A DNA stretch of 64,000 bases, taken from Aedes albopictus (lineage: Eukaryota; Arthropoda; Insecta; Diptera; Culicidae). Below the pieces are notes generated by a model. That model worked only from the letters and a program-made list of their open reading frames with translations. It was not told where the DNA came from and ran no database searches. Location: NCBI RefSeq assembly GCF_035046485.1, contig NC_085137.1, forward strand, positions 495,254,772-495,318,771, given 5' to 3'. Below, one piece after another: positions 45,085 through 57,462 of the stretch (the first letter of the stretch is position 1; every line of letters starts with the position of its first letter). Both the position numbers and the translations under genes were made by a program.

Positions 45085-45570
45085 ATGCACCTTGCAGGTT
45101 TTCCTTCTGTTATTTCTGCAATAATTCTTCTAGACATACTTCCAAAAAATATTTTAGAGTTTATTCCTTCCGTTGCACTGCTTAAGCATTTTCTCCATAA
45201 TAACCTCCAGGGATACCAGGATTCTATCTAGATTTATCATTTTCTAGAGTGATTCAAGCAAGGTTCCTTCGCAAATTATTCCTGCGATACCTTTAGCGAT
45301 TATTTAGGATATTCCTTAAAGGACTGCTACGGAAATTTGTGCATGTATTCTTTCATGTTTCTTCAAATATTTCTGAAAGAATTTCCCATGAGAAGTCTTC
45401 GGGAAATTTCTCGAAAATTCTAGAAATTTCTCCAAGGTTTCTTAACAAGTTTCTTGAAAGATTTCTTCAAAAGGTGCAATTCCATGAAAAACATTTTGAA
45501 AACGATTCGGATATTATTTCAGCGATTCATTTGAACATTCCTCCAGGGGATTTCTTTAGAAATGCAGAGT
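45085..45570. repeat. Degenerate GGAATTCCT-rich array D5
   Basis: Repeats of TTTCTTC, GAAATTTCTC and CCTTCAGG-like words at irregular spacing; same class as D1. Confidence 0.6.
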
Positions 45571-45616
45571 ACCGTAAGCTGGGGTCAAATTGATCCTCGG
45601 GTCGAAATTGATCAGA

Positions 45617-46469
45617 GTGTCCACGATGAAATTGCCACACAAAAAATATTGTATAACTTTTGATTGCGTCCGCCAAAATAGCTAAATTTTTGACCATGAA
45701 TAGTACATTATGTGTAGCTAATACCATAAAATTTTCATTTTTTTCAACTGTTTGTTGAGTATTGGCGGAGATATCGTTGAAACAAGGGAATTGCCACTTG
45801 AGAATCTTGTACAAACAAACATTTTGGAAAATATCACTTTTTTGCCGTTTCAACGCTGGCGCCAAAAATACTGAACCGATTTCAATGAAAATTTTTATGT
45901 ACGTAAAGTATGTATGTAGAAGTAGTTTGTCAAAATTTCATTCAATTTGATCATACCGTTAAAAAGTTATAGCCATATATGTCGCACTATGTCACAATAA
46001 GCAGATGTTGTTTTTGGTATAGTGAAATTCAAACTGCTCTTAGTTTTAAAGTACTCAACAAAAATGACTGAAAATTTCACTGTAAACAGTTTAACAACAA
46101 TTTTACACTGTCAAAGTTTTATAAAAATCGGGACGGTGTTACCAGTTCTACAGTCAAAATAGTGCACACGGAACTAAAAATGGTCAAAGAGTACCTAAAA
46201 TTTACCTTGAAGCGATTTGAGCTTTGTATATTTACTAGAAAAAGTACTGAACCGATTTCGAGCAAATTTTTACTACTTAATTGATACTATATTAAGAATA
46301 TCGAGTGAAATTTTCAAACGTTTTGATGAGGTAACAAATCAGTTATAGCTTAAGCATTTTTTTCTAAATGGGTGCCCAAATTTTCTAAAATCTCATTTTA
46401 TGATATCGACAATATCTGCGCCAATACTCAACGTAATATTTTCTGTGTGGCAATTTCATCGTGGACACC
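45617..46469. mobile_element. Inverted-repeat element with internal duplications
   Basis: TGTCCACGATGAAATTGCCA begins at 45618 and its inverse ends near 46468; TGAGTATTGGCG(G/C)AGATAT is likewise inverted (about 45755 and 46425). ACTGAACCGATTTC occurs twice in direct order (about 45871 and 46246). No transposase. Ends and target duplication not exact. Confidence 0.7.
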
Positions 46470-47889
46470 CATTAGTGTCGTGCTTCCTTCAAAGAGCGAA
46501 TAGCTCACTGGAAGCATTAAACGTGTCCGTGTTTTTATAAAAAAAAGTCTTATTTCATACATATATTCAAATATTTCTCCAGGCATTTATTTACAACTTT
46601 CCCAAGAAAATTCTCAACAGATTCTAATAGTTCCTCCAGAGGTTTCTCCAAAACTTATTCCAGGTTTTCCTCCTGGGATTGCTTAGGGATTGTTGACACC
46701 TTACTTCAGGTATTCTTTCATACATTTTTTTCCGGTAATACTTTAGAAATTTCTCCAAAGATTCTCTCAGCAATTCCTACAGAAACTACCCCAAAGTCAA
46801 TGCCTTGGAATTTTTCAAAGAAATCCTTCGATGAATACGTGCTCCTGCTCTTCCAGGTTTCAAAGACTTTCGAAAAATTCAGAAATTCTTGCAGTGGTCC
46901 CTCAGAAATTTAATGATAAACTTATACAATAATTCCACCAGTACCCTTGTCTGCCATTTCTGCAGGAATTTTGATAGACATTTTTCAGAAATTTCGCTTC
47001 GGATATCCGCAGGACTCCCCTCAGATATATCTCAAGCAAATTTTCCTTGAAATAACTTTCAGAGTTCCTCCAAAAGTTTCTCATGATTTTGTTCTAGGAA
47101 TTAAAGAGGTGTCTTAAGGAGTTTTTTTTTTCAGGAGATTTTGTCCAAGAATCGCTCCAGAAAGTTTTCAAGAATTCTGGGAATCTCCAAAGTTAAAACA
47201 GTGAGTTTTTTTTAAGAAGGAGTTCAAAGCATTCTTAAGAATTTCCTTTGGAGATTCTTACAACATTTCTTTCTGGTATTTTTGTCCAGTTTTCTCGTAA
47301 AGCTACAGCGCGGATTTCGGTTTTTCAGCATTGGCAGTAACGTTAAACGGAATTGCATACAGCTTATTTTCTGACTGAGAAACGATAAGCTTAGTACGTG
47401 CGTCATTACGAGTTGATCCGACATAAGCGATTTGCAATTTGCATAAGCGATAAGCAATTTGTGGAAGAACTTCTTTAAAAAATCCCTGGATGAATATCTG
47501 AAACAATTCCTACATGAATCTTTGAAGGAACTCTAGGAGATATTTCTGACGGAGCCACAAGAGCAATTTCCAAAATAAAACCGTGTAGCGATTTCTGCAA
47601 GAATCCCAGAAGGGATTTCTCATGGAATTCTTGGAGGAACTTTTAGAAGAATTTTCAAAATAATCTCTGCAGAAAATTTCAAAAATAAATTTTTCGATGA
47701 ATTCTATTAAACTCCATGACGGAACTGTTGACCCTACACCGAAATTCCTGAACAAAATCCCATAAACTTTGAAGAAGATTCTGAAGTTATTTTTTAATGA
47801 AACCCTGAAGAAATTTCAGAAGAAATCCGAGCGGAAATTTTTAAACGAATCTTTGAAGGAATTTTTGGAAAAAATCCAGGATGTACTTG
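46470..47889. repeat. Degenerate arrays D6-D7 with a small insert
   Basis: 46555-47200 and 47460-47890 have GGAATT, TTCTCCA and CCTGGAA words. Between them, 47300-47460 is less repetitive and contains the direct words GCATAAGCGATAAGCAATTTG / GCGATTTGCAATTTGCATAA. No gene. Confidence 0.55.
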
Positions 47890-48425
47890 GGGATTTTTTT
47901 ATTATCGTACAAATTGGGCCGAAGGGTCTCAGATTTTCATGAAACTGTTTCCACAGGCAGGGCTGTGAGAAAAATTCAGGGTCGCCTATTTTCCCGGAAA
48001 ACTCAGGCGGATTTTTTTGTTTTCCCCTGACACTACTAACTTTGTAAAATTATAACTCTTTTTTCAGAAATCCCCAAAAAAATATGAACTGGAAATTCCA
48101 CAAAATTTACCACAGTTGAGAAAATTCATAAAGAAAAGCCGGAAAAACTATGCCTAAACTATTATGATTTTTCGTTTTTTTTTTTTCAAACATTTCAGTG
48201 ATCAAAGCTTATAAAATCACCTTCACAGATTTTTTTTTTTTTGAAAATTTTCCTCGTGTTCGGGCATAGTTTTTCCGATTAAGAATTTTCTCAACGGTAG
48301 AAAATTTTGTGGAAAACTTTTTCCATTTCATATTTTTTTTTTATTTCTGAGAAAATTTGCTTTCATTTTCATTAGAAACTTTGTTTCTATGATGCTTCAT
48401 TGTTGAGTTATGAATTTTCAAAAAA
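47890..48425. repeat. Fold-back element, copy 2 (shortened)
   Basis: Same order as 43455-44990: GGGCCGAAGGGTCTCAGATT, TTTTCCCGGAAAACTCAGG, GAAAAGCCGGAAAAACTA, then GTTCGGGCATAGTTTTTCCG. Roughly 180 bp of the middle is missing and the right end is truncated. Confidence 0.75.
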
Positions 48426-50179
48426 AAAAGGCTTATAGGTACATTACTAGACTAAATTAAGTCGGCTAAACGTAGGCTTGGCAAACCAAATCAATCATAC
48501 AGCACCGCCAATGAAATTTTACACCAGAGATCATTCCAATAGTAGATTCACATCCGTATAAACAGCACTGATTTCTAAAAGCTTCAAGAAACTTTCAAGG
48601 AGGTAAAAGTATGTATCAGAGTGGTTTCAAGGCATTTCACGGGGTATCTGAGGAGTTTCAGGGGCATACAAAGGAGTTTCAGGACGTTGTTTTCAAGAGG
48701 AGTTTCAAGGCATTTTAAGCAGATTCAGGGGCTTTAGGTAGTTTCGGAGCATCCGTATGCACCGTAATCACAAAACGGAAGGGGCTTTGGGTAGAATCAA
48801 CAGAAAAAGTTTTGACAAAATCTACAAAGAACTGAAACCACTTCTGGATTGTTAAAGAAGGCATATAAAAATGGAAAAACTGAAAACTTCTTGAAGATGC
48901 TTATGGAGGAATTCCTAAAGACAGAATCCATAGTACTCCTAGAAGAAGAATTAAAAGATCGTTGAAAATGTTAAAACTTATGGTAGACTACTTAGAAGCA
49001 CATGTGAAAATTCCTAAACTTGCAAAATTTGCAAAGAAATAATACATGACAAAGTTCATAGATTTTTTTATTTTTGTGTATTTTAACCTAAGCTAATTTT
49101 ACATAGAGAAAATTCATAGATGGTTTCTGCAAAAAAATCATTAACTTCCGAATGTCCAATGTAGGAACAACTAATTCAGAATAATTTGTAAGCGAAAAGT
49201 GCAGAAATTGCTGCATAAAGTTCAATTAAATTTTCAACCGAAAATTTAAACACATTACTGAATAAACTTTTTGAGAAATTTATAATGTTTCTAATGTATC
49301 TCAGATAATTTGAATAAATTTAGTTTCATCTACTTTTGTCAGATTTGAGTCTCCGAAGATTATGAGCACATTTTGAGATTGAAAGTTGTTTTACCTTACA
49401 GGACCGCTGTAGAAATGCTAGTGAAATTAAAAATTACAAATAATAGTTCGTTGAGTTCAAAATAATGTTCAGCTGAATGACTGACGAAATATTTGAAGCA
49501 ATTCCTATGAAGAGTGCTGTGGAAATACGTTTATTTTTAAAGAAAATACATATTTGGTGCTTGAACCAATTATCAAAGTTATATAAAAAGGTGATTATTT
49601 GGATTTTCGTTAAAAAAACTTACAAAAATATAATATCTTAGGTTGTTTTTAAATTGTTTGAAGAGTTTTGAAAAAATTAAAATAAAACATAATAAAATAA
49701 TCAAAACCAATGAACGATACTGGTGGGAAAAATGTTTATATAATGCAAACGAAATTTCAAGAAAAAAAATAATTAAAATACTTGAAAAATATCTGTTGCA
49801 GTAAAAAAATATTGCATACTCAAGAAGAAACGTTTCCGACACTGTTGGTAAAATCCACAGTAAAATTTCTGATGCAATTTTTGGTTTTAAACTACAAATC
49901 TAACCATAATTCAGAAAAATAAAATTTGCAGATTTTCTTGGCGAACTTTTAGAGAAGCTCCTTGATAGGAACAACATGGAAATTCTCAAGATAATAATGG
50001 ACACAATAGCCTCATCATCATTTAAAAACATCAAATCAATATCAAATTTAAAAATACTCTTATGCATTCTTGCATAAATTCTCAAATAATTTGAAATCCC
50101 TCCAGAAGAAGTAGAAGGACGTAACTCTTGTCTTTTAAATATTTTTTAGTTAAGTCAAACGTTTTTAAAGCGTATTACG
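48426..50179. other. AT-rich unassigned sequence
   Basis: 48600-48750 has GAGTTTCAGGGGCAT and GAGTTTCAAGGCATTT words reminiscent of the 136-bp satellite. The rest is AT-rich with no gene or clear element. Confidence 0.35.
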
Positions 50180-50181
50180 TA

Positions 50182-50383
50182 GGGTATCGCGCTACTTGGG
50201 CAGTGGCTTCTATATTCGTCTGTTTTCCACTATAACTCAGTCAATTTTGAACCAATTGACTTGAAATGTTGTACACGGGTAGATACTATACCTATCTCAC
50301 CACATTCCAAAAGTTGTGTCAATTGGTTCAAATTTGACTGAGATATAGTGGAAAACAGACGACGCCCAAGTGGCGCGATTCCC
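50182..50383. mobile_element. MITE with TA duplication (GGGTA family)
   Basis: Left end GGGTATCGCGCTACTTGGGC; inverted right end GGGAATCGCGCCACTTGGGC. Both arms continue GTCTGTTTTCCACTATA and TTGAACCAATTGAC. TA stands at 50180-50181 and 50384-50385. Unlike the left arm, the right lacks a 12-bp stretch. Confidence 0.9.
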
Positions 50384-50711
50384 TAAGTCATTATAGTTAT
50401 TTATGTAACGAGATGCAAAACGTTGATTTATTCAGTACGAGTCATAAATTTATCCAACGAGGCTTACCGAGTTGGATAAATACGAAGGGTGCTGAAACTG
50501 CCGTAAGTTTATATATGTTTTTAGAAAATTTGGCAACTTTGAATAAAATTTACATACAAAATTATTTGAAAAAGTTTATTTTAAATCATGTTCAAAGTTT
50601 CTTTGACTTATTATCTTTTGAATGAAACCTGGGGTTTTGAAATCGGACGCAAATTGGCGAAGATATGGGCCTAAAAAAATGACATGTTTTTCAGGGGGTG
50701 ACCCCAAACTT
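50384..50711. other. Unassigned AT-rich sequence
   Basis: No gene or element recognised. Confidence 0.35.
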
Positions 50712-51215
50712 TTGATCGGGAGTGTATCTCTGTAACCAAATGTCCAATCCTAATAAAATTTCTGGGAAATCTACTAGAATGTTGTAGCTTTCATTTGATG
50801 CCAAGAGAACCCAAATCGATTGACACACGGCTGAGATATTTAGTATGATACACTTCGTTAAAAATCTCAAAAAGTTTAGTTGTATAACTCCTAAGTACGC
50901 TTCGAAAGATATCTCAGTAATCAAATGTCCAATCGAAATAAAATTTCAGAGCGTTCTACTAGGATATTGTAGCTTTCATTTGCTGCCAAGAGAACTCAAA
51001 TCAGTTGACAGACGGCTGAGATATTTATCAATATGCTAAATGTCAAAAATCTCTCAAAAAGCTAACCTATATTACTTCAAAGTACTCTTCGAAAGATATC
51101 TCGGTAACCAAATGCCCGATCGTAATAAAATTCAACAGGGTTCTACTAAGATGTTGCAGCTTTTATTTGCAACTAAGAGAATCCAAATCGGATATCAGAC
51201 GGCTGAGAAACGTGC
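50712..51215 (+). repeat. ~186-bp tandem repeat, three units
   Basis: Landmark TGTCC/TGCCC after CCAAA at 50741, 50926 and 51113 (spacing 185 and 187). Each unit has GTAATCAAATGTCC-like, TTGTAGCTTTCATTTG, AAGAGAA and GACGGCTGAGA. It is followed by a (CA)n tract and a conserved tail. Confidence 0.9.
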
Positions 51216-51375
51216 GTAACTTTTTTTTTTGTAACACACGCACACACACACAGACATTTGCTCAGTTCGTCGAGCTGAGTTGATTGGTATATGAGACTCG
51301 GCCCTGCGGGCCTCGGATCGAAAGTCGGTTTTTCAAGCAGTATTTATACCCTTCTTATGGGTGTAAGAAGGGTAA
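51216..51375 (+). repeat. (CA)n plus conserved mosquito repeat tail
   Basis: CACGCACACACACACAGACA then TCAGTTCGTCGAGCTGAGTT, GGTATATGAGACTCGGCCCT and GGGCCTCGGATC, ending with the hairpin CCCTTCTTATGGGTGTAAGAAGGG near 51349-51372. I recall this tail as widely dispersed in mosquitoes but cannot name its class. Confidence 0.6.
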
Positions 51376-52984
51376 AAAACTGCTTAACCCTCGACCAGTC
51401 GCGTCTTTTACTACCTGCAGTGACGCCGCGCTCACGCTGTGTACCAAATGCGTGCATTTTTCATGGTACGTGTACTCAGTACACGACGCGACTGCTCCCG
51501 GGTTCAGCCAAAACGTATAACACTACCTTAGACTTAACCATCATTGCGTTACCGCAACCATAAAAACGGTTTCAACAATTGATCATCATCACGCAACGAT
51601 CACCGAACATTGATCACCATGCTAACGGCTTTGATTTCAACAATTCGTTAAATTTGCTTAGTACTTTTTTGTGCATGTTTCAACCCACGGTATCGAAATG
51701 AAAACCTATGCGTCCATTCAACCACTCTTGTTTGGAACTTTGAATCACATGCGAATCAGCGAGCATGTATAGTGCGTTACGATTCAATCGCTAGCTACTA
51801 CATGGCTAAGGTCGACGATGGCGGACCATGTGATTCCGCGAGTTCAATTGCTCGGCCTTGAACATCGCAACCTGCCGTCGTCATCCATTGCGCAGCACAA
51901 TACCTACTACAGATCCCCCCGTCGTACCGAGCTCCATATCTGGGATTCATTATGGATGGAATACTCTAATCATCGCCTATAGGCCAATCGACACATGACC
52001 CACCGCAGTTGTTTACAGTTCTCGATAGTTCAAGTTTACCGCTTGATCGAATTATTCTCGAGCTCTTATTGATACGCCTCAAGCATCATGTCTAGAGAAC
52101 TGAACTCATTGAGATTCCGTATCTCCCACAGTAGTGCGCGGGTGCAAGCGGCCACTAATTGACAGTTGTCACGTTCCGCCGGCCGTCGCCGTCGTCGGCG
52201 AGACCGGCCATGAGGTCGCCAATAAAATCCGTAACGGCATTGATTCCACGCCGTGCCGCGCGCCGTAAGCCTACTGCCAAGTTTCATTACACCTTCTACA
52301 GTCTGGGGTAGTGCTGCGTCCAGTCGCAAGTGCATTAGACGGCGTACAGGTATTCTCAATCGCCTTCGCCAAAGTTCAGATCCGGTCTTTGTGTTGCACG
52401 GCACGGTAAAGGGAATGTTTGTATTAGCATTCAAGCGACCGAGCGAATCGCATTTGTGTTTGCGCTGTTTTGCGATTTATTGCCTTGTTTAGTAGCTCGG
52501 TTTGAGTGGAATTTGGCGGTCACTTTACGCGACGGCGGCGTCGTCGTCGGTAACAGGTAATTATAACCACCGCCAACGACGAAGCCGTGCCATCACTAAT
52601 CGCTTTTAACTGCCTACTGGAACTGAATGGATATGCATTTGAGGAATAAGTACGTTAATCATGTATAACTCGTTATGCATGTGAATCTTCCACTGAGCCG
52701 ACGGCTTTTAAAAGTAAGGTCAAGTTGAATTATTCATGTTTCAACTTTTTGATTGAGTTTTAAAGATGGCATCAAAATACTTCAATTATTATAGCCCTGG
52801 TCAATATAAATAAACTAAAATTAAGTTAAAGAGGCGAAAACATTTAAACCATTTTTATATATGCGTTCAATTTTTTAAAACATACAGGAAAAGCAGTCCT
52901 ACCATTCCCAACCAACATTATTCAGACGCCGTATATACGGTCTGCATATGTATGTGTCTGCGTATATGTATATGAGATGTAAAA
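51376..52984. other. Low-copy-looking sequence, no gene assigned
   Basis: Moderate GC; includes inverted words around GCGCGACTG/CAGTCGCGT at 51396-51492 and CGCCGTCGCCGTCGTCGGCG near 52183. A 122-codon frame on the minus strand (52066-52434) lacks domains and is Arg-rich by composition. Could be intron or regulatory DNA. Confidence 0.35.
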
Positions 52985-55880
52985 CGGTGAGTCGTAAGGA
53001 GAGCGTTCAACATAGTTCTAGTCTTCACAAGTTCCTACCTCATGCTTCCACGGGTCAAGCGATGACAAAGACCGCCAGCTAAGAGTTGTGTGCTTAGCTG
53101 GTAGTGCAGCCTGGGCACTGTTCACCTTCTGACTTCAGCTAGATTGAGGAGGTACGACCCGAGCGTCTGTTTACCAAGGAGGTGCGGCTCAAACAGCGTC
53201 TGTTGTGGCATCCAGCGGCTGAGTTTGAAATGCTGTATCACGCCCAGCTAGATCCAAGGTGGTAGCCCCATCAGCGTGGTCATCCCAGTGTTGGTTGGGA
53301 TGCTAAACAGAACTGGCACGATGGCTACGAGACAGGAGTATTGGCGTAGGCCCCATAAGCCACCCATAAAAATCCTTATCTATATATATATAAAAATGAG
53401 TTTGAAGTTCCTTTGAGGCAACAAAACTCAAGAACGGATGAACCGATCAGCATGACTCTTGCACGATTCGGTTCGTATTCGCGGTGGCTGTGTTTATATG
53501 TACAAAAAGTTACGAAAATCATCTAGAAAAGTAACAAAATGTATAAAGAACTGATTTTCCATGAACTGGGAAGGAAATCAACACGGCCGAAATGAAATCA
53601 ATCTAGAGTGCGGTGCTACTTTGAGCTCAACAGTTGTCAAACCACCATAGCTTGGCAAGACAAAGTTTGCCGGGACAGCTAGTTGCGAATAACATAGGAG
53701 AAAATACGACTCGATACAATCGGCAAAGACCCACGCGACGAAATAAGGACTACGGTTGGAAACTTGGAACATGGAGTTGCAAGTCACTAGGTTTCGCAGG
53801 ATGTGACAGGATAATCTACGACGAACTACATCCCCGCAACTTCGACATCGTGGCGTTGCAGGAACTTTGTTGGACTGGACAGAAAGTGTGAAAAAGCGGC
53901 TACCTCCTACCAAAACTGAGACACCACTAATGAATTGGGAACAGAATTTATAATGCTGGGCAAGATGCGACATCGTATGATCGGGTGGCAGCCGATCAAC
54001 TCAAAGATGTGCATGTTAAGGTTAAGGGCCGTTCAACGACCACTGCCCACACGAAGGGAGACCTGATGACGAGAAAGAAGCGTTTTGCGCGCAGTTAGAG
54101 CAAACATACGATGGTTGCTCGCCGCGTGACGTGAAAATCGTTGTCGGCGACATGAACGCGCAGGTAGGAAGGAAGGAAATGTAAACGGGCGAAACAGCCT
54201 GCACGCCGTATCGAATGATAACGGCCAGCGATGCGTAAACTTTGCAGCCTTCCGTGGTATGGTAGTCCGAAACACCTTCTTCCCCCGCAAAGATATCCAC
54301 AAAGCCACCTGGAGATCACCCGACCATCAAACAGAAAATCAAATCGATCACGTTCTAATCGACGGTAAATTCTTCTCGGATATAACCTATGTTCGCACAT
54401 ACCTCAATGCGAATATAGATTCGGACCACTACTTAGTCACTGTATGCATGCGCTCAAAAATTTCGACAGTTATTACCGCGCGTCGAAATCGAACGCCGCG
54501 GCTCAACATCGAGCAACTTCGTAACGTAGAAGTGGCCCAAGACTACGCGCAGCAGTTAGCAGTGGCCCTACCAACGGAAGAGCAGCTTGGCGCAGCTAAA
54601 CTTGAAGATGGCTGGAGGAACATCCGATCCTCCATAGGTAGTACCTCGGCTACAGCACTAGGCTTCGCGAATCCGAATCACAGAAACGACTGGTACGACG
54701 GCGAATGTGAACAGTTGAAAAACGAGAAGGGGCGAGAATGCTGCAACACCGTACGAGAGCGAATGAAGCACGTTACAGACAGGCGCGGAACAGGCAGACC
54801 TCAGTCTTCCGGATGACGAAGCGCAGGCAGGAAGAACGAGATCGCGAAGCGATGGAAGAGCTGTACCGCGCTAAGGACACACGAAAGTTGTACGAGAAGC
54901 TGAACCCCTCGCGCAGAGGCTTCGTGCCAAAAGCCGACATGTGCCGAGATAATCACGGGAATATTCTCACGAGCGAGCGTGAGGTGGTCGACAGGTGGCG
55001 GCAGCATTACGATGAGCACCTCAATGGCGACGTTGCAAGAACCGAAGGTGGCGTGGTCACAAAACTAGGAGTACGTACGCAGAACGAAAAATTTCCACCC
55101 CCTAACCTCCAAGAGATTGAGGAGGAGGTTAGCCGATTGAAAAACAACTAAGCCACTAGACAAGATCAACTATCAAGCGAGTTACTAAAATACGGTGAAG
55201 AAGCACTGGTGAGAGCACTACACTGGGTCATTACCAAGATTTGGGAGGAGGAAGAATTACTGGAGGAATGGATGGTAGGTATCGTGTGTCCCATCTACAA
55301 AAAGAGCGACACGCTGGATTGCGGAAACTGTACCGCGATCACACTACTGAGCGCTGCCCACCAGATACTCTCTCAAATCTTAGCCGTCGTTTATCACCGA
55401 TTGCAAGAGATTTCGTGGATTCATTTGTGAACGCGCTACATTGGACCAGATGTTCGCCATCCACTATATGTTGAAGAAATGCCGCGAATACAACGTGCCC
55501 TCACACTCGTTCAACGATTTTCAATCGGCGTATGATATAATCGATCGTGACCAGCTATGGCAGATTGGATGAATAGGGATTCCCGGATAAACTAATAATA
55601 TTGATCAAGGCGACGATGGATCGAGCGATGGGAATAGTTCGAGTATCAGGGATACTCTCGAGTCCCTTCGAATCTCGCAGACGGTTACGGCAAGGTGATG
55701 ATCTTCCATGCTTGCTGTTTAACTGCTTTAGGGGGTGTAATAAAGAAAGTGGGGATAAATACGAGTGGAACGATTTTCACGAAGTCTGTTCAGCTGCTTG
55801 GTTTCGCTGATGATATTGATATTATAGCTCGCAATTTTGAGACGATTCGAAAATACCACCTAGTTATGTATCAATGATCC
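52985..55880 (+). pseudogene. RTE-clade non-LTR retrotransposon, broken
   Basis: 5' part 52985-53378 (GCATCCAGCGGCTGAG, AACAGAACTGGCACGATGGC) resumes after a Helitron at 53683. Endonuclease pieces: LHPRNFDIVALQELCW (about 53825-53875), GDMNAQVG (about 54145-54170), IDHVLIDGKFFSDI and NANIDSDHYLV (54345-54440). Linker: RNDWYDGECEQL, RQHYDEHLNGDVART. RT: VCPIYKKSD (55285-55315), NDFQSAYDIIDRDQLWQI (about 55505-55565), LLGFADDIDIIARN (about 55795-55835). RTE elements, JAM1 of Aedes among them, encode endonuclease and RT only. Frameshifts near 54760, 55150 and 55425, stops near 53890, 54178 and 55570, and loss of everything 3' of ARNFET show it is dead and 3'-truncated, which is unusual for a LINE. 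Confidence 0.92.
53379..53682 (+). mobile_element. Non-autonomous Helitron, copy D, inside the RTE
   Basis: 304 bp. Starts TCTATATATATATAAAAATG and ends CTAG after hairpin GGCAAGACAAAGTTTGCC, between A (53378) and T (53683). It splits the 5' region of the RTE element and is therefore younger than it. Confidence 0.9.
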
Positions 55881-57462
55881 AAAATTGTAAAAAGATCGGG
55901 CTATTCTACACGAAGTTAGGAAGATTCCAAAAAAAGGTATAATTATACGATTCATAACTTGGAGCTGTTATATCTCAGGACTTAATGAACCGAATGCAAT
56001 GAAATTTTGAGTATTTATGACTCCATATTGTACAACGGGAACATTCAAGGAGCCGTCCTCAGAACGTTTGAATATGTTTAAATGTTTGTGAAATACTTGG
56101 AAACAGTTAAGAGATAATTTGGCGGAGCACTTAATAGTTTAGTTTAATAGTTTATTTTCAAAACTACGGGATCCTATTACAGTACAGTATCATTAAGGAC
56201 AAGGAAACTACCATAAAGTGTTTACTCTAGCACTTCAAAGAATTCTCAAACAAAAGCCTAATTTGATAGAAAATGTATTGCATCGCATCATAATTTACAC
56301 TTCGTATCAATATATCAATTTCACATTGCCTTTTTTCTAGCGAAGAATAATTTTCATTAATCCATCCCCTCAATCGGTGTAGCCATGAATACAAATGTTG
56401 CACATCCCCCCGATCATTTCTCCTTCGGTTGCCCAAAAACCCATGAAATTAGTTTGTCTTTTTATGGCAACCGCATCAGGCTTCTAGCTTCGATTCGGTG
56501 TGATCACTCAATCCTATCCAAGCTATGGCGCTGGCTGCTAACTGTGACGAAAACAAAACCCTCAATGGCAACGATCTTGATTGAAAACGCAAACCCTATC
56601 AAAAAACATAATGAAACTCTTGGTCCCATTTGTTTATGGCTGAACGATGTTCGAACAACTTCATGGCATGAACGAACAACCAACGTTTATCAGCACCCAA
56701 CTCAACCGAGCTGTATCATCTTCTCCACCGCGCAAATCACTTTCACTAAGTTGCCGCTGCTGGCTGGCTGCTCACACGGATTCGATCACGACCAGATAGC
56801 GCACACCGCACTCCCATAAACGGTTGTCTAGTTTACATAAATAATATCGCATCCATCGATTTTACGGACCACTGCCAGCTAGCAGCAGCAGCAGTGGTCT
56901 AAGTATCGATGCAATCGGTCCTCGTAGTCGTCGTATTCATCGGTTTGTATTGGTTGCGAGAAAACATGCAAACATGGCAAATGTCCATTGAGAGACTCCT
57001 GCTTAGTCTTAGAGACGAACGAGAGTTTACTACCGCCGAACCAGCAACCGCGACTCATTGCGCGAAAACATTCAATTTCAGCTAACTCACAGCCGGAGTC
57101 GCAGTCAGTTTGGTTTACGGGCGATCGGTTCGGTGGTAAGGTGCGGCCGGCGAGGGTTAGGACGTGGACACTCCTTTGGAATGCGGTTCCACAACATTGC
57201 ATTGGTTCGCGGGTCCCAATCAACCAGCCAGCCAGCAGCAACGCTTACAAGTGTGCGAGTGAGTGTCTCTTTCTACTGTATCTCTCACTCGGTCGGAGAC
57301 GGGTGTGATCGGTATGGCAAGCGGTCCAGCCACCATCTCAGCAGACCCACTTGAGGTTGCTTATGTGCATAATCCGAATCTGGCGGATTGTCTTTTTTCG
57401 CTGGTTTGCTTCAATGTGTTTCGCGACGACGCACAGTGGCTGATTTCGTCATTTTAGCGCGC
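55881..57462. other. Unassigned sequence; low-copy part 56385-57460
   Basis: 55881-56380 is AT-rich. 56385-57460 has higher GC, AGCAGCAGCAGCAG near 56882, and overlapping frames on both strands without domains or clear splice sites. It resembles host intronic or promoter DNA more than repeat. No gene can be supported. Confidence 0.35.

Noticed and set aside
52066..52434. 122-codon minus-strand Arg-rich frame
   Set aside because: GC-rich composition opens frames on both strands here; no domain or splice support.
57100..57140. Possible core promoter: TCAGTT initiator followed by CGGTTCGG
   Set aside because: The downstream motif lies at about +21 rather than the +28 to +32 expected of a DPE, and no transcript unit is visible.
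56385..57354. Several overlapping frames of 60-144 codons
   Set aside because: They overlap on both strands, have no recognisable domain, and are expected in a moderately GC-rich stretch.
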